This document shows positions 46,407-55,825 of a DNA stretch of 64,000 nucleotides, in pieces (within the stretch, counting starts at the first letter, position 1; every line of letters begins with the position of its first letter). A program made the translations under genes and the position numbers. The stretch lies in the NCBI GenBank assembly GCA_022446795.1, contig JAKVBX010000020.1:1-64000 (forward strand), written 5' to 3'. Source of the DNA: Phycisphaerales bacterium (GTDB taxonomy: Bacteria > Planctomycetota > Phycisphaerae > Phycisphaerales > SM1A02). The notes under the pieces were generated by a model. It saw only the letters and a list, made by a program, of their open reading frames with translations, made no database searches and was not told the origin of the DNA.

Positions 46407-48290
46407 TCAGCTACAGGGGCTGGCAGCCGAGGGCTTGACTTGACTGGTCGGGACCGCCGCCCCGGGCGAGGGCTGCTCCGGAATCCACCGTGAGGAGATC
46501 TCCTCGCGGGTCGCCGAGGGGTTGCTCCGCTGGATGGCCGCGGCCAGGAGGCCCATGAACATTGGCTGGGGCCGCAAGGGGCGACTGGTCAGTTCGGGGT
46601 GATACTGGGCCGCGACGTAGTAGGGATGAACATCGCGAGGCAGTTCCAGGACCTGCATGATGGGCTGTTCCGGGTGACGTCCCGAGAAGATCAGACCCGC
46701 CTTCTCCAGTGACTCGATGTACGAGGGATCGACCTCGAATCGATGCCGGAAGCGTTCTCGGACAAGCCGTTGGCCGTCATACAGGAAGCTCGCCAGCGAG
46801 CCGTCGGTCAAGGCCACGTCCTGGCCACCGAGGCGCATCGTTCCCCCGAGTCCCTCGATCATCTTCTGCTCGGGCAGTTCGGAGATCACGGCATGGGCCG
46901 GTTCGCCGCCGAACTCGGTTGAGCTGGCACCATCGAGGCCGGCCAGGTGCCGGGCATATTCGATCACGGCCATCTGGAAGCCCAGGCAGATGCCAAGGAA
47001 CGGGACCTGGTTCTCGCGGACCCACTTCACGCCGGCGATCTTGCCCTCGACTCCGCGCTCGCCGAACCCACCGGGAACGATCACCGCGTGCAGGTCACGA
47101 TGGCCCAGTTCGGACTGGGCGTCATCGATCTCGGTGGTGTCGATCCAGTTCACGTTGGGTGTCGCCGACAGGTGGGTGGCGGCATGTTCGATGGCCTTGT
47201 CGATGGATGCATAGGCATCTCGAAGGGCCGTGTACTTGCCGAGGATGCCGATGTTGATCTCGTGTCGACGAGGTCCGGAGAGTCCGTCGGAAAACGTCAT
47301 CCAACGTGCCCGGGCCGTGTCCTCCTGGACCGTGTTAACCCGACTGTGACAATCGAGAATGGTCAGGATTTCCCGGTCGAGCCCCTGGGCCCGCATGGCC
47401 TCGGGAATCGTATAGATCGATTCGCGGTCATGCATGGACATGACTCGCTGCAGCGGGACGTTCGAGAACATCGAGACTTTCTCTCGCACGGTCTCGGCAA
47501 CCGGTCGCTCCGCCCGGCACGCGATGATGTGCGGTTGGATTCCCGATTCCATCAGTCGCTTGATGCCCAGCTGGGCGGCTTTTGACTTCTGTTCGCCCAG
47601 TGTCGGGGGATCGAGGACATAGGTCAGGGCGACGAAACAGGAACGCCCCGGTCCCTCCTCGAAGGCCAGCTCACGCAGGGCCTCGATATAGAAGCCATTC
47701 TCGTAGTCGCCGACCGTGCCACCAACCTCGATGAAGACCACGTCGGCCGGGCCGCCGTTGGCCCCGCCAGTCATGGCCAGTTGGCGAAGGCGACGCTTCA
47801 CCTCGCCGGTCACGTGCGGGATCATCTGCACATCGCGGCCGAGATAGCCGCCCTGGCGTTCACGCTCCAGGACCTCGGTGTAGATCTGGCCGGCGGTCGT
47901 GAAATTCTGGACGGAGAGGTTCTGATCGAGCATCCGTTCGTAGGTGCCCAGGTCCATATCGCACTCGGTGCCGTCATCCAGGACGAAGACCTCGCCATGG
48001 CGGTACGGGTTGAGTGTGCCGCTGTCGACGTTCAGGTAGCCCTCGAGCTTCACCGGCGCTACCGACAGTCCCTTGTCCTTGATCAGCTTGGCCAGGGATG
48101 AGGAAAAGATTCCCTTGCCCAGGCCACTCATGACCGTTCCGAGGACGGCGACATAGGCCGTTCGGCCGGGCACGTAGCCTTCCGGGTGCGGGGAAAAGAA
48201 CTCGGTGGATTCGGTGGACTGGCCAAAACGGCTGAGAAACGAGCCGACTCGGGAGTCGCCATCGGGGACATCTTGATCCTGGTGGGGCAT
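46407..48290 (-). CDS. pyrG: CTP synthase, divergent, with N- and C-terminal extensions
   Basis: 627 residues from the ATG at 48290, about 80 longer than the usual 540-550. Makes CTP from UTP using glutamine nitrogen. The synthetase P-loop reads GTVMSGLGKG (51-60) where most enzymes have GGVVSSLGKG, and LNPYRHGEVFVLDDGTECDMD replaces the standard wording, so this is a divergent branch. The glutaminase domain is complete: nucleophile Cys in GICLGFQ, and His-Glu in AAQYHPEL. The N-terminal 44 residues and C-terminal 35 (Pro/Ser-rich) are extra. Last of a TPR-kdsB-pyrG run. Confidence 0.92.
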   Translation of the reverse strand: MPHQDQDVPDGDSRVGSFLSRFGQSTESTEFFSPHPEGYVPGRTAYVAVLGTVMSGLGKGIFSSSLAKLIKDKGLSVAPVKLEGYLNVDSGTLNPYRHGEVFVLDDGTECDMDLGTYERMLDQNLSVQNFTTAGQIYTEVLERERQGGYLGRDVQMIPHVTGEVKRRLRQLAMTGGANGGPADVVFIEVGGTVGDYENGFYIEALRELAFEEGPGRSCFVALTYVLDPPTLGEQKSKAAQLGIKRLMESGIQPHIIACRAERPVAETVREKVSMFSNVPLQRVMSMHDRESIYTIPEAMRAQGLDREILTILDCHSRVNTVQEDTARARWMTFSDGLSGPRRHEINIGILGKYTALRDAYASIDKAIEHAATHLSATPNVNWIDTTEIDDAQSELGHRDLHAVIVPGGFGERGVEGKIAGVKWVRENQVPFLGICLGFQMAVIEYARHLAGLDGASSTEFGGEPAHAVISELPEQKMIEGLGGTMRLGGQDVALTDGSLASFLYDGQRLVRERFRHRFEVDPSYIESLEKAGLIFSGRHPEQPIMQVLELPRDVHPYYVAAQYHPELTSRPLRPQPMFMGLLAAAIQRSNPSATREEISSRWIPEQPSPGAAVPTSQVKPSAASPCS

Positions 48291-48321
48291 GTCCGATTGT
48301 ACCGCGCCACCCGCGATTGAT

Positions 48322-49071
48322 TCAATCCACAACCCCGGGCTTCCCGGCGGCATGGCGGGCCACGAAGGCCTCGTACTGCTCCGGCGTGTCGATTCCCTGG
48401 TGGTGGCAGGTCCGGATTGCCACGGCAATCTGGTGTCCGTTCTCCAGGACCCGGAGTTGCTCCAGCTTCTCGACGGTCTCGGCGGGCGTCGCGGGCAGGG
48501 CGGCGTAGACCCCCAGGAACTCCCGGCGGTAGACATAGAGCCCCACGTGACGCAGCGGCGGGTCGGTCCGGGTGCCATCGCGATCATGGGGGATCAGGGC
48601 CCGGGAGAAGTACAGGGCACGCTCGGACTGGTCCAGGACGACCTTGACCAGGTTGGGGTCCGTGGGGTCCTCGTGGGGGCCCATGGGGGAGGCGATGGTG
48701 CCCACCTGGCAGTCCGGGGCGTCCATCAACGCCTCCACCGCCGCGTCGATCACGGCGGGGTCGATCTCCGGTTCGTCGGCCTGGACATTCACGACCAGGT
48801 CACAATCCAGGTCCGCGGCAACCTCGGCGATCCGGCTGGTTCCATTGAGGTGATCGGCCCGGGTCTCGACCGCGGCGAAGCCATGCTGGCGACCCGCCTC
48901 CAGGATCTCCTCGGCGTCACTGGCGACGATGACCTCACCAACCCGCTGGGCCAGGGCGGCCTGCTGGGCGGCATGAATGATCAATGGGGTGCCCGTCTCT
49001 GCGGCCAGGGACTTCCGTGGGAATCGTGTCGATTCCAGTCGAGCCGGGATGACGGCAACCACCCCTGGCAT
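48322..49071 (-). CDS. kdsB: 3-deoxy-manno-octulosonate cytidylyltransferase (CMP-KDO synthetase)
   Basis: 249 residues, normal length. Activates KDO with CTP for addition to lipid A. Motifs: VAVIPARLESTRFPRKSLA (CTP binding), VIVASDAEEI, the conserved NVQADEPEIDP with metal-binding Asp, and a family ending HHQGIDTPEQYEAF. KDO activation implies an LPS-type outer membrane. It is followed 31 bases later by pyrG, which supplies its CTP, an operon pairing also seen in other Gram-negatives. It starts three bases after the TPR gene. Confidence 0.95.
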   Translation of the reverse strand: MPGVVAVIPARLESTRFPRKSLAAETGTPLIIHAAQQAALAQRVGEVIVASDAEEILEAGRQHGFAAVETRADHLNGTSRIAEVAADLDCDLVVNVQADEPEIDPAVIDAAVEALMDAPDCQVGTIASPMGPHEDPTDPNLVKVVLDQSERALYFSRALIPHDRDGTRTDPPLRHVGLYVYRREFLGVYAALPATPAETVEKLEQLRVLENGHQIAVAIRTCHHQGIDTPEQYEAFVARHAAGKPGVVD

Positions 49072-49074
49072 GGT

Positions 49075-50562
49075 TCAACCGATCTCACGGACGAGCAAGT
49101 CGATTTCCTTGCGGCGATCACGGATATCCCGGTAGGTGATGTCCTTCCGGGCGATCCAGGAGCAGATCTCCAGGGCGTCCCTCGCCTGTTCGCCGTTGCG
49201 TTCCTCACGAGCCGAGGCGATCAGCGAGACCATGAGGTCGTAGCGGATCTCCAGTTCACGTTCCTGGTCCGTTGAGTCGAGCTTCTCGAGGATCTCGCGG
49301 AACTCGGCGATCGCTTCGGCGTGCCAATTCTCCTTCGCGAAACAGCGGCCCAGGTAATGGCCCGATATCGTCCGCAGCTTCGGCTCGTCCTTGGCCTTCT
49401 GGAAGCATTCCATGGCGGTGCCCAGGTCGCCGCGGCGATAGGCGACGTCGCCCAGTTGGAACTTCAGGGTGCGGTCGGTGGGATACTTCTCGCTGCGGTC
49501 GGCATATTCCTCGGCCTCGAAGTCGAGCAACTCCGACATCTTGGCCGTCAGGCGATCCTGGAGGGCGGCCTGTTCGTTTTCCGGCGCCTGCTCCAACTGC
49601 TGCTTGATGCGCTCCACTGCCGATCGAAGACGGTTGATGGCAATGTCGCCGGCGTTCATGCGAAAGCGGTACTCGCCGGTCTGCTCGGCGCCCCGTCGGT
49701 AGACCTGCTCGGCTTCCGTGAGCGCCTCGTCGGTTCCCGTGCGACGCAGGATCTGGGCATAGCGATTAAGGACATCCGGAACATCCGGTGTGGATTCGTA
49801 CGCCGCCTTGGCTCGCTCAAGGACGGAATCCCGGGCGCCACCGGCGCCCGCCAGTGAATCTTCCTGCCCGAGTTCCTGTTGCTTCTTGGCATCCTTGATG
49901 AACTCGCGGAAGCCACCTTCCTTGCCGGCAGCCTGCTCGTATCCACCCTTGGACATCGCCTTCTGGGCGACGAGGTCCTTGAGATCGTCATCGAGCTTCG
50001 AGTCGGAGGGGTCCATCTCCAGTGCGGCGGCACCAGCCGTGATGGCTTCGTCCCACGCATTGCATTGCGAGGCGAGGGCCTTGATCTGGAGCAGGTGATT
50101 GCGATTGATCTTGCGTGAGTTGCGAACCAGGTTCAGCACCCGTGGTGTCAGGAAGTTCGCCATCTCGAACTGGTCAGCCTTGACCGCGGCCTCCAGCGCC
50201 TTCACGGCCAGGCCCGGGTTGTCGAATTCGCTGGTCCAGCCCAGCAGGGCCGCAGCCAGTTTGTCGACCGGGCGGGGGCCTTCGAGCTTCTTGATTTCCT
50301 TGGAGGGCAGCTTCTTGCCACCAGCCTGGTGATGCCGCGCGGCCACATTCAGGATGGCCTCCTGGGCCGAGATCGAACCAGGGTCCAGTTGCAGGCCGTG
50401 AGCGTAGTACACGAGGGCCGAGGAGTACTGGTGAGATTCCGCCATGGCCTTGGCATGTTCAAACCATTTGCGGGCCTTGGCCGGATCCGGCGTGAACGCC
50501 TTCTCGGGTTCAGCAGGCTCGGAATCGCTTGGTTTTTTTCGGAAGATGGCCAAGGATGGCAT
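49075..50562 (-). CDS. TPR-repeat protein, hypothetical
   Basis: 495 residues from the ATG at 50562; the longer frame above lacks support. No signal peptide or membrane helix. A charged N-terminus precedes an all-helical body with several tetratricopeptide-like units (AKARKWFEHAKAMAESHQY, TEAEQVYRRGAEQTGEYRF, YRRGDLGTAMECFQKAKDE, WHAEAIAEFREILEKLD). It is mostly Ala, Glu, Lys and Arg, which fits a scaffold. It is the first gene before kdsB and pyrG with three bases between, so probably cotranscribed, yet no link to LPS is shown. Confidence 0.8.
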   Translation of the reverse strand: MPSLAIFRKKPSDSEPAEPEKAFTPDPAKARKWFEHAKAMAESHQYSSALVYYAHGLQLDPGSISAQEAILNVAARHHQAGGKKLPSKEIKKLEGPRPVDKLAAALLGWTSEFDNPGLAVKALEAAVKADQFEMANFLTPRVLNLVRNSRKINRNHLLQIKALASQCNAWDEAITAGAAALEMDPSDSKLDDDLKDLVAQKAMSKGGYEQAAGKEGGFREFIKDAKKQQELGQEDSLAGAGGARDSVLERAKAAYESTPDVPDVLNRYAQILRRTGTDEALTEAEQVYRRGAEQTGEYRFRMNAGDIAINRLRSAVERIKQQLEQAPENEQAALQDRLTAKMSELLDFEAEEYADRSEKYPTDRTLKFQLGDVAYRRGDLGTAMECFQKAKDEPKLRTISGHYLGRCFAKENWHAEAIAEFREILEKLDSTDQERELEIRYDLMVSLIASAREERNGEQARDALEICSWIARKDITYRDIRDRRKEIDLLVREIG

Positions 50563-50702
50563 GCCTTGTAATACGCATTTGGGTCGCAGTCCGTTGCGGC
50601 CCATTTCGGGCTCAGCACACTACGCCCAAGGTCGGTCCGGGTCAATGCGCCATCGGCCGAACCCGGGCCCTGAAGCCGCCTGCACGGGGGGGTTCTCGTA
50701 CC

Positions 50703-51224
50703 ATGCCCGCCATGGACGTCGATCCGGCCAGCCTGGAAATCGTGGACCATCCGCACCCGGTCCTCCGGACACCGGCCAGCCCGGTGAACGAGGTCAACGA
50801 TGCCGTCCGGGCCGTCGCCGATCGCATGCTGGAGTTGATGGTTGAGGCCGAGGGGATCGGCCTTGCCGCGCCCCAGGTTGGATTGTCGTGGCGGATGTTC
50901 GTGACCCGGGATCCGGAGAACGAGGACGGCGGCATGGTCTGGATCAACCCCGTGCTGGAACCGGTTGATCCCACCCGGGAAACCGACGAGGAAGGTTGCC
51001 TGAGCCTGCCGGGGATCCTCGTGAATGTCACGCGGCCCGTGGGCATTCGGATCCGGGGCCTGAACGAGCATGGCGAGGAGGTTGAGGCGGAAACCGATGA
51101 GCACATGGCACGGGTCTGGCAGCACGAGAATGATCACCTTGACGGCGTACTGATCATCGATCGCATGTCCTCGATGGACCGGCTCCGCAATCGCCGGGCC
51201 ATTCGCGACCTGGAACGAGGTTGA
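50703..51224 (+). CDS. def: Peptide deformylase
   Basis: 173 residues from the ATG at 50703; an ATG at 50712 is also possible. Removes formyl from new N-terminal methionines. All three family motifs are present: GIGLAAPQVG (51-60), EEGCLSLPG with Cys99, and QHENDHLDG with His141, Glu142 and His145 holding the metal. fmt follows three bases after the stop, the standard def-fmt pair. Divergent from the TPR-kdsB-pyrG group. Confidence 0.96.
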   Translation: MPAMDVDPASLEIVDHPHPVLRTPASPVNEVNDAVRAVADRMLELMVEAEGIGLAAPQVGLSWRMFVTRDPENEDGGMVWINPVLEPVDPTRETDEEGCLSLPGILVNVTRPVGIRIRGLNEHGEEVEAETDEHMARVWQHENDHLDGVLIIDRMSSMDRLRNRRAIRDLERG

Positions 51225-51227
51225 CGC

Positions 51228-52142
51228 GTGAACGTTGGTTTCTTCGGCTCCGGTGCCTTTGGACTGCCTACGCTCGAAGCGTTGTTGGGCGAACATGATG
51301 TCAGCTTCGTCGTCAGCCAGCCCGATCGTCCGGCAGGTCGACGACGGGAACGGCGTGCGACACCGATTGCCGAGGCGGCGACCGAACGTGACCTTCACCT
51401 GCTTCGTCCCGAGCGATTGGATGATGCCACGGTTGCGACGATCCGTGACCTGCCGGCCGATGCCTGGGTCGTGATCGCCTATGGGCTGAAACTCCCGCCG
51501 ACCCTTCTCCAGGATCGCTTCGCCTGCAACCTGCATGGTTCATTGCTGCCCCGGTGGCGGGGGGCGGCGCCAATCCAGCGATGCCTGATGGCTGGCGATG
51601 ACGAAACCGGTGTCAGTGTGATCACGCTCGCCAGCGTGATGGACGCTGGTGAACTGCTGGCCACGCGACGGACAGCGGTCGATCCGCTTGAGACCGCTGG
51701 AGAACTCCATGACCGGTTGTCGCTCCTGGGGCCGGCCCCCGTACTGGAGACGCTGTCAGCCCTCGAGGCGGGAACGCTGGCGCCGGAGTCACAGGACGAA
51801 GCGGCGGTGACGCAGGCCTCGAAGCTCAGCCGGGCCGATGCGACGGTGGACTTCAGCCTGCCCTCGGGCCTGGTACAGGGGCGGACGCACGGCCTGACCC
51901 CATGGCCGGGCTGTGATGTCATGCTCGGCTCGGATCAACTCAGGCTTCGGCGGGTGCGAGCCTGCCCCGATGAACCGACGGAGGCCGAACCGGGGACCAT
52001 CCTGGCTTCCGGCCGAGTGGCGTGCGGGTCAGGACAGTTGGAAATCCTGGAGGTCCAGTCGCCGGGTGGACGACCCATGACATGGGACCAGTGGCAACTG
52101 GGCCATCCCGTGGAACCAGGCGCGAGGTTCAACTCGACATGA
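51228..52142 (+). CDS. fmt: Methionyl-tRNA formyltransferase
   Basis: 304 residues from a GTG at 51228 with GAGG upstream inside the def end. Formylates initiator Met-tRNA with 10-formyl-THF. The signature NLHGSLLPRWRGAAPIQRCL contains Asn101 and His103, and the catalytic Asp lies in the following ITLASVMDAGELL. A C-terminal beta-barrel follows after residue 205. Shorter at the C-terminus than E. coli Fmt. The stop overlaps the next start by four bases. Confidence 0.95.
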   Translation: MNVGFFGSGAFGLPTLEALLGEHDVSFVVSQPDRPAGRRRERRATPIAEAATERDLHLLRPERLDDATVATIRDLPADAWVVIAYGLKLPPTLLQDRFACNLHGSLLPRWRGAAPIQRCLMAGDDETGVSVITLASVMDAGELLATRRTAVDPLETAGELHDRLSLLGPAPVLETLSALEAGTLAPESQDEAAVTQASKLSRADATVDFSLPSGLVQGRTHGLTPWPGCDVMLGSDQLRLRRVRACPDEPTEAEPGTILASGRVACGSGQLEILEVQSPGGRPMTWDQWQLGHPVEPGARFNST

Positions 52143-52702
52143 AACGCTTCATGCTGACACTCTGGGAATTGCTGGGTGTCGCGGAAGCCGATCCGCCATC
52201 CCCGCCTCCGCGTCAGGCCCGGCCAGCTCGCGCGACTGGCGGCATGCAGGCCCGGTATGACCAACTCGTTGACGAGATGAAGGCCCACTGGGGGATCCGG
52301 GTTCATCGCTGGCGATCTCGTACCAGTGGTTGCGCCTGGGAACTGCGGGACAAGTCCGGCCGGGTGGATCGACTGATTGAATCGCCGTATCCCAAGGGGC
52401 CGATGAGTTGTGCCGTCTTTCTCCACGAGGTTGGCCATCACGCCATTGGATTCAATCGCTACTCGCCACGATGCCTCGAGGAATACATGGCGTGGGACTG
52501 GGCCCTTCGCGTGATGAACGAGCGGGGGTTCAACGTCACCGCGGCCGTCCTCAAGCGACGTGATGATGCCATGCGGTATGCCCTGGCCAAGGCGTTGAGA
52601 CGAGGCCTGAAGCGTGTGCCGGAACCACTCCTGCCATACCTCCCCGAGAACGTCCGTCTCAAGCCAGCAGGTCGACGACGGTCCCGACAACCTGCGGGTT
52701 GA
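52139..52702 (+). CDS. Predicted HExxH zinc metalloprotein
   Basis: 187 residues from the ATG at 52139, which overlaps the fmt stop (ATGA). The core FLHEVGHHAIG has His96, Glu97 and His100; Glu114 or Glu115 in RCLEEYMAWDW could be the third ligand, as in gluzincins and ImmA/IrrE-like peptidases. No signal peptide, so it is probably cytoplasmic. Tight coupling to def-fmt suggests a link with N-terminal processing or formyl metabolism, but this is inference only. The C-terminus is Arg-rich. The 3' end overlaps a convergent frame by 44 bases. Confidence 0.75.
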   Translation: MKRFMLTLWELLGVAEADPPSPPPRQARPARATGGMQARYDQLVDEMKAHWGIRVHRWRSRTSGCAWELRDKSGRVDRLIESPYPKGPMSCAVFLHEVGHHAIGFNRYSPRCLEEYMAWDWALRVMNERGFNVTAAVLKRRDDAMRYALAKALRRGLKRVPEPLLPYLPENVRLKPAGRRRSRQPAG

Positions 52703-53087
52703 CCGCCTGGGGCACCAGTGGTCCCTCCTGTGGAGCGGGCACGATGGTCGCCGCTGCCGGTGGCGGATTCAGCATGCTGGTCTCATCCCAGTGCGGTCGA
52801 GCAGATTCGAGGATCGGTCCCGGCGGGTCCATGTTCTCCGCCCCCGGCGTCGACGCGTGAAGCGTGGGGAGCAGACCGATGAACAGGTACTCGTATCGAT
52901 GGAGCAACCACCACAGCCCGGGGCTCCAGTTCACCGGGCCGGCGATCCCCTGGGGCGGGACCGGTGCGACCGCCGCGGGTGCCGCGGATACCGGGGCACT
53001 GGCCGGGGGACACGGGGCCGTGGCGACCAGGCGACTGGTCGGCAGGGGGAGCATGCTGGCAGCGGAAGCGGCGTTGATCGGGTTCAT
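52659..53087 (-). CDS. Hypothetical Pro/Ala-rich protein
   Basis: 142 residues from the ATG at 53087. Third codon positions are mostly G or C, as in genuine genes here. The N-terminal half is low-complexity (Ala, Pro, Val), then a more ordered stretch NWSPGLWWLLHRYEYLFIGL that could be a membrane-associated helix, then a Pro-rich tail. No ribosome site is evident and its end overlaps the zincin gene on the opposite strand. It may be an over-prediction. Confidence 0.45.
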   Translation of the reverse strand: MNPINAASAASMLPLPTSRLVATAPCPPASAPVSAAPAAVAPVPPQGIAGPVNWSPGLWWLLHRYEYLFIGLLPTLHASTPGAENMDPPGPILESARPHWDETSMLNPPPAAATIVPAPQEGPLVPQAVNPQVVGTVVDLLA

Positions 53088-53265
53088 GCCCGAGGGGGGC
53101 AAGGTCCGGGCCCGCTGGTTCTGCTGGCGGCCAGATCAACAGGCCTCCGATAACGGATCGGTTCGTGGCTTGCTGCCGGCGGGATCGCGGACGATGATCG
53201 CCTGGACCAGACAGTCCTTCTGTGCGGGATGTTGAAGCAGGGCAACGTGATGTTGGATCAAGTAC

Positions 53266-54306
53266 ATGCGACTGGATGACCTGGACTACGACCTTCCGGA
53301 AGATCGGATTGCCACGGCGCCGGCCGAGCCCCGGGACCAGGCGCGGCTGATGGTCGTCCGCGCGGACAAGGGGACGATCGAGGACTGCCACGTGTCGGAT
53401 CTTCCCGGCTTGCTGGAGGGTTCGGATGTGATCGTCCGCAATGCCTCCCGTGTCCTGCCGGCTCGCCTGGAAGCCCATCGTGTCGAAAGCGGGGGACGGG
53501 TCTCGGGGCTCTACCTGCACCAGCGTGAAGACGGCCACTGGGTCGCCATGCTCCGCAGCAACGGTCGACTTCGACCCGGGGTCGTTCTCCAACTGGAGAA
53601 CGATGGGCCCACGCTCGAACTCGTGGAACGGGAGGACGCCAACTGGGTCCTCCGGCCGGACGTCGACGGTCCGGCCGAGTCGGTCCTGGCAAGACATGGT
53701 CTCACGCCGCTGCCGCCGTACATCCTGCGTGCCCGCGGTGAACAGGCCGTCACGGATGAGCAGGACCGCGAGTGGTACCAGACCATCTACGCCCGCGAGA
53801 CGGGCTCCGTTGCGGCGCCGACTGCCGGGCTGCACTTCACGCCCGGCCTGGAGGCCAGGCTTCGGGAACTGGGGCTGTCCTTTCTCGAGGTGGTGCTGCA
53901 CGTCGGCGCCGGGACGTTCCAGCCCGTGACGGCTCCAACGCTGGCCGAGCATCGGATGCACAGCGAGTCCTTCTTCGTGGACCATCGGACCATTTCCGAG
54001 ATCATGGCCCCGGATCGTCCCGGCCGGATCGTGGCCGTGGGAACCACGACCGCTCGGGTCCTGGAGTCCTTTCCCGCGGAAGTCCCGTCCGGTGACTGGG
54101 CCGGCTCGACCAGCCTGATGATCTCGCCCCCGTGGGAGTGGAAGCATGTTGATGTCCTGATGACGAACTTCCACCTGCCTCGATCGACCCTGCTGGCCCT
54201 GGTGGCGGCCCGGATCGGCGTGGACCTCATGCACGAGGCCTATGCCCGGGCGGTCGAATCGGGCTATCGCTTCTACAGCTACGGCGACGCGATGCTGCTC
54301 CTGTGA
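53266..54306 (+). CDS. queA: S-adenosylmethionine:tRNA ribosyltransferase-isomerase
   Basis: 346 residues, normal size. Transfers ribosyl from SAM to 7-aminomethyl-7-deazaguanine in tRNA to make epoxyqueuosine. Motifs: opening LDDLDYDLPEDRIATAPAEP, RDQARLMVV, GSVAAPTAGLHFTP near residue 185, LHVGAGTFQPV and the terminal YRFYSYGDAMLL, all typical. The ATG at 53266 has no strong ribosome site. It starts the queA-murE-murF-mraY run; the gap to murE is 64 bases. Confidence 0.95.
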   Translation: MRLDDLDYDLPEDRIATAPAEPRDQARLMVVRADKGTIEDCHVSDLPGLLEGSDVIVRNASRVLPARLEAHRVESGGRVSGLYLHQREDGHWVAMLRSNGRLRPGVVLQLENDGPTLELVEREDANWVLRPDVDGPAESVLARHGLTPLPPYILRARGEQAVTDEQDREWYQTIYARETGSVAAPTAGLHFTPGLEARLRELGLSFLEVVLHVGAGTFQPVTAPTLAEHRMHSESFFVDHRTISEIMAPDRPGRIVAVGTTTARVLESFPAEVPSGDWAGSTSLMISPPWEWKHVDVLMTNFHLPRSTLLALVAARIGVDLMHEAYARAVESGYRFYSYGDAMLLL

Positions 54307-54370
54307 CAAACGGCATCCCGGGGCCGATCTATACTCCGGGGAAGTCGTGTTGACTGCCTGGAGCGAGGGA

Positions 54371-55825
54371 ATGCGCTGGGCGAAGCCGCTCGGACAACTG
54401 TGTGCTGATCTCCCGCTTGCCGTCGAAGGCAAGCCGGATGTCGTGATCCACGACATCGTGGAAGACACCCGTGACATCACGGCGGGCTGTCTCTTCGTGG
54501 CCCGCCCAGGCGGTCACCATGATGGGCGGGACCTGGTTCCCGAGGCGGAGCGTCGCGGCGCCGTCGCCGTGCTCAGCGACGCGACGGGATGCGCTCGGGC
54601 ATCAGTGGCGACCGCCTGCTGTCCCGACCCGGATGCCATGGGGGTCGTCCTGGCCGACCGTCTGTTCGGTGGCCCCTCGGTTCCGATCGTCGCCATCACG
54701 GGAACCAACGGCAAGACGACCACGGCGACCTTCCTGCAGCACTTCCTCGGCGGTGGCCTGATCGGCTCCATCGAGGTCGACGACGGACGTGACCGGACCC
54801 GGGCGCGTTTGACGACACCGCGGCCGATCGAGTTGCGGCGGATCTTCGCCCGCATGGCCGACCATGGTTGCCCCTGGGCTGTCATGGAAGCCAGCAGCCA
54901 CGGGATCGCCCTGGGACGGATGGAGGATCTTCCAGTGGTGGGCGCCGTGTTCACGAATCTCTCCGGCGACCACCTTGACTTCCATCGAACGATGGAGGTC
55001 TATGCGGCCGCCAAGCGTGGTCTGTTCGCCGGGCTCTCGGGAAGCGGCTTCTCCGTCTTGAACCTGGACGATCCTGCTTCCTCCATCATGTCAGCAGCGA
55101 GTACCGCCCGATCGATCACGTGTCGCATGCGGTCCGATGGTCATGCCGACGTCCATGTCACGCATGGCGAGGGAGTCCACCTGTCGACCGCGGCCGGGAA
55201 CTGGACCCTTCCAATGGAACTGCCTGGTGAGCACAACGCGATGAACCTCGCCCAGGCCTGGGCCGCGGCCCACGCCTGTGGGGAGTCACCGGAGGCGCTG
55301 CTGGAACGGGCCCGGAGCCTGCCCACACCCCGTGGTCGACTCGAACCGGTTCACGGAGGGGGGCCGGGACCGAGGGTCTATGTCGACTTTGCGCATACCG
55401 ATGGGGCCCTGGGGACGGCGCTTCAGGCCTTGCGCCCCCTGGTGTCCGAACCGGGCCGCCTGATCGTGGTTTTCGGCTGTGGCGGTGATCGGGATCAACA
55501 CAAGCGTCCACGCATGGCCGCCATTGCCTGCGAACTGGCCGACGAAGTTCACGTGACCTCCGACAACCCGCGGACGGAAGCCCCTGGTGACATCATTGAT
55601 GACATCCTGGTCGGGACGTCCAACTCGGCCCGGGTTGCCGTCGAGCAGGATCGAGCTCGGGCGATCGCCGGTGCCATTGAGCAGGCGCGGCCCGAGGATG
55701 TCATCCTGGTCGCGGGGAAAGGGCATGAGGCGGAGCAGATCATCGGGACGGAACGACTGCCATTTGATGATCGAGCGGTGGCCATGGCGGCGCTGTCGAG
55801 CCGAGGGGAGGCGGTCCGGACATGA
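54371..55825 (+). CDS. murE: UDP-MurNAc-tripeptide synthetase (meso-diaminopimelate-adding)
   Basis: 484 residues from the ATG at 54371; a GTG at 54347 with GGGGAAG upstream is a real alternative. The ATP loop GTNGKTTT is at 111-118. DNPRTEAP near 398-405 contains DNPR, the motif that selects meso-diaminopimelate over lysine. The central domain shows EASSHGIALGR and TNLSGDHLDFH with the carbamylated Lys region following in AAKRGLF. Adds the third amino acid to the stem peptide, so this organism makes or made Gram-negative type peptidoglycan. Stop overlaps murF. Confidence 0.95.
   Translation: MRWAKPLGQLCADLPLAVEGKPDVVIHDIVEDTRDITAGCLFVARPGGHHDGRDLVPEAERRGAVAVLSDATGCARASVATACCPDPDAMGVVLADRLFGGPSVPIVAITGTNGKTTTATFLQHFLGGGLIGSIEVDDGRDRTRARLTTPRPIELRRIFARMADHGCPWAVMEASSHGIALGRMEDLPVVGAVFTNLSGDHLDFHRTMEVYAAAKRGLFAGLSGSGFSVLNLDDPASSIMSAASTARSITCRMRSDGHADVHVTHGEGVHLSTAAGNWTLPMELPGEHNAMNLAQAWAAAHACGESPEALLERARSLPTPRGRLEPVHGGGPGPRVYVDFAHTDGALGTALQALRPLVSEPGRLIVVFGCGGDRDQHKRPRMAAIACELADEVHVTSDNPRTEAPGDIIDDILVGTSNSARVAVEQDRARAIAGAIEQARPEDVILVAGKGHEAEQIIGTERLPFDDRAVAMAALSSRGEAVRT

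Noticed and set aside
48291-48587. N-terminal extension of CTP synthase by 99 residues
   Set aside because: It overlaps the end of kdsB and has no similarity; the ATG at 48290 fits better.
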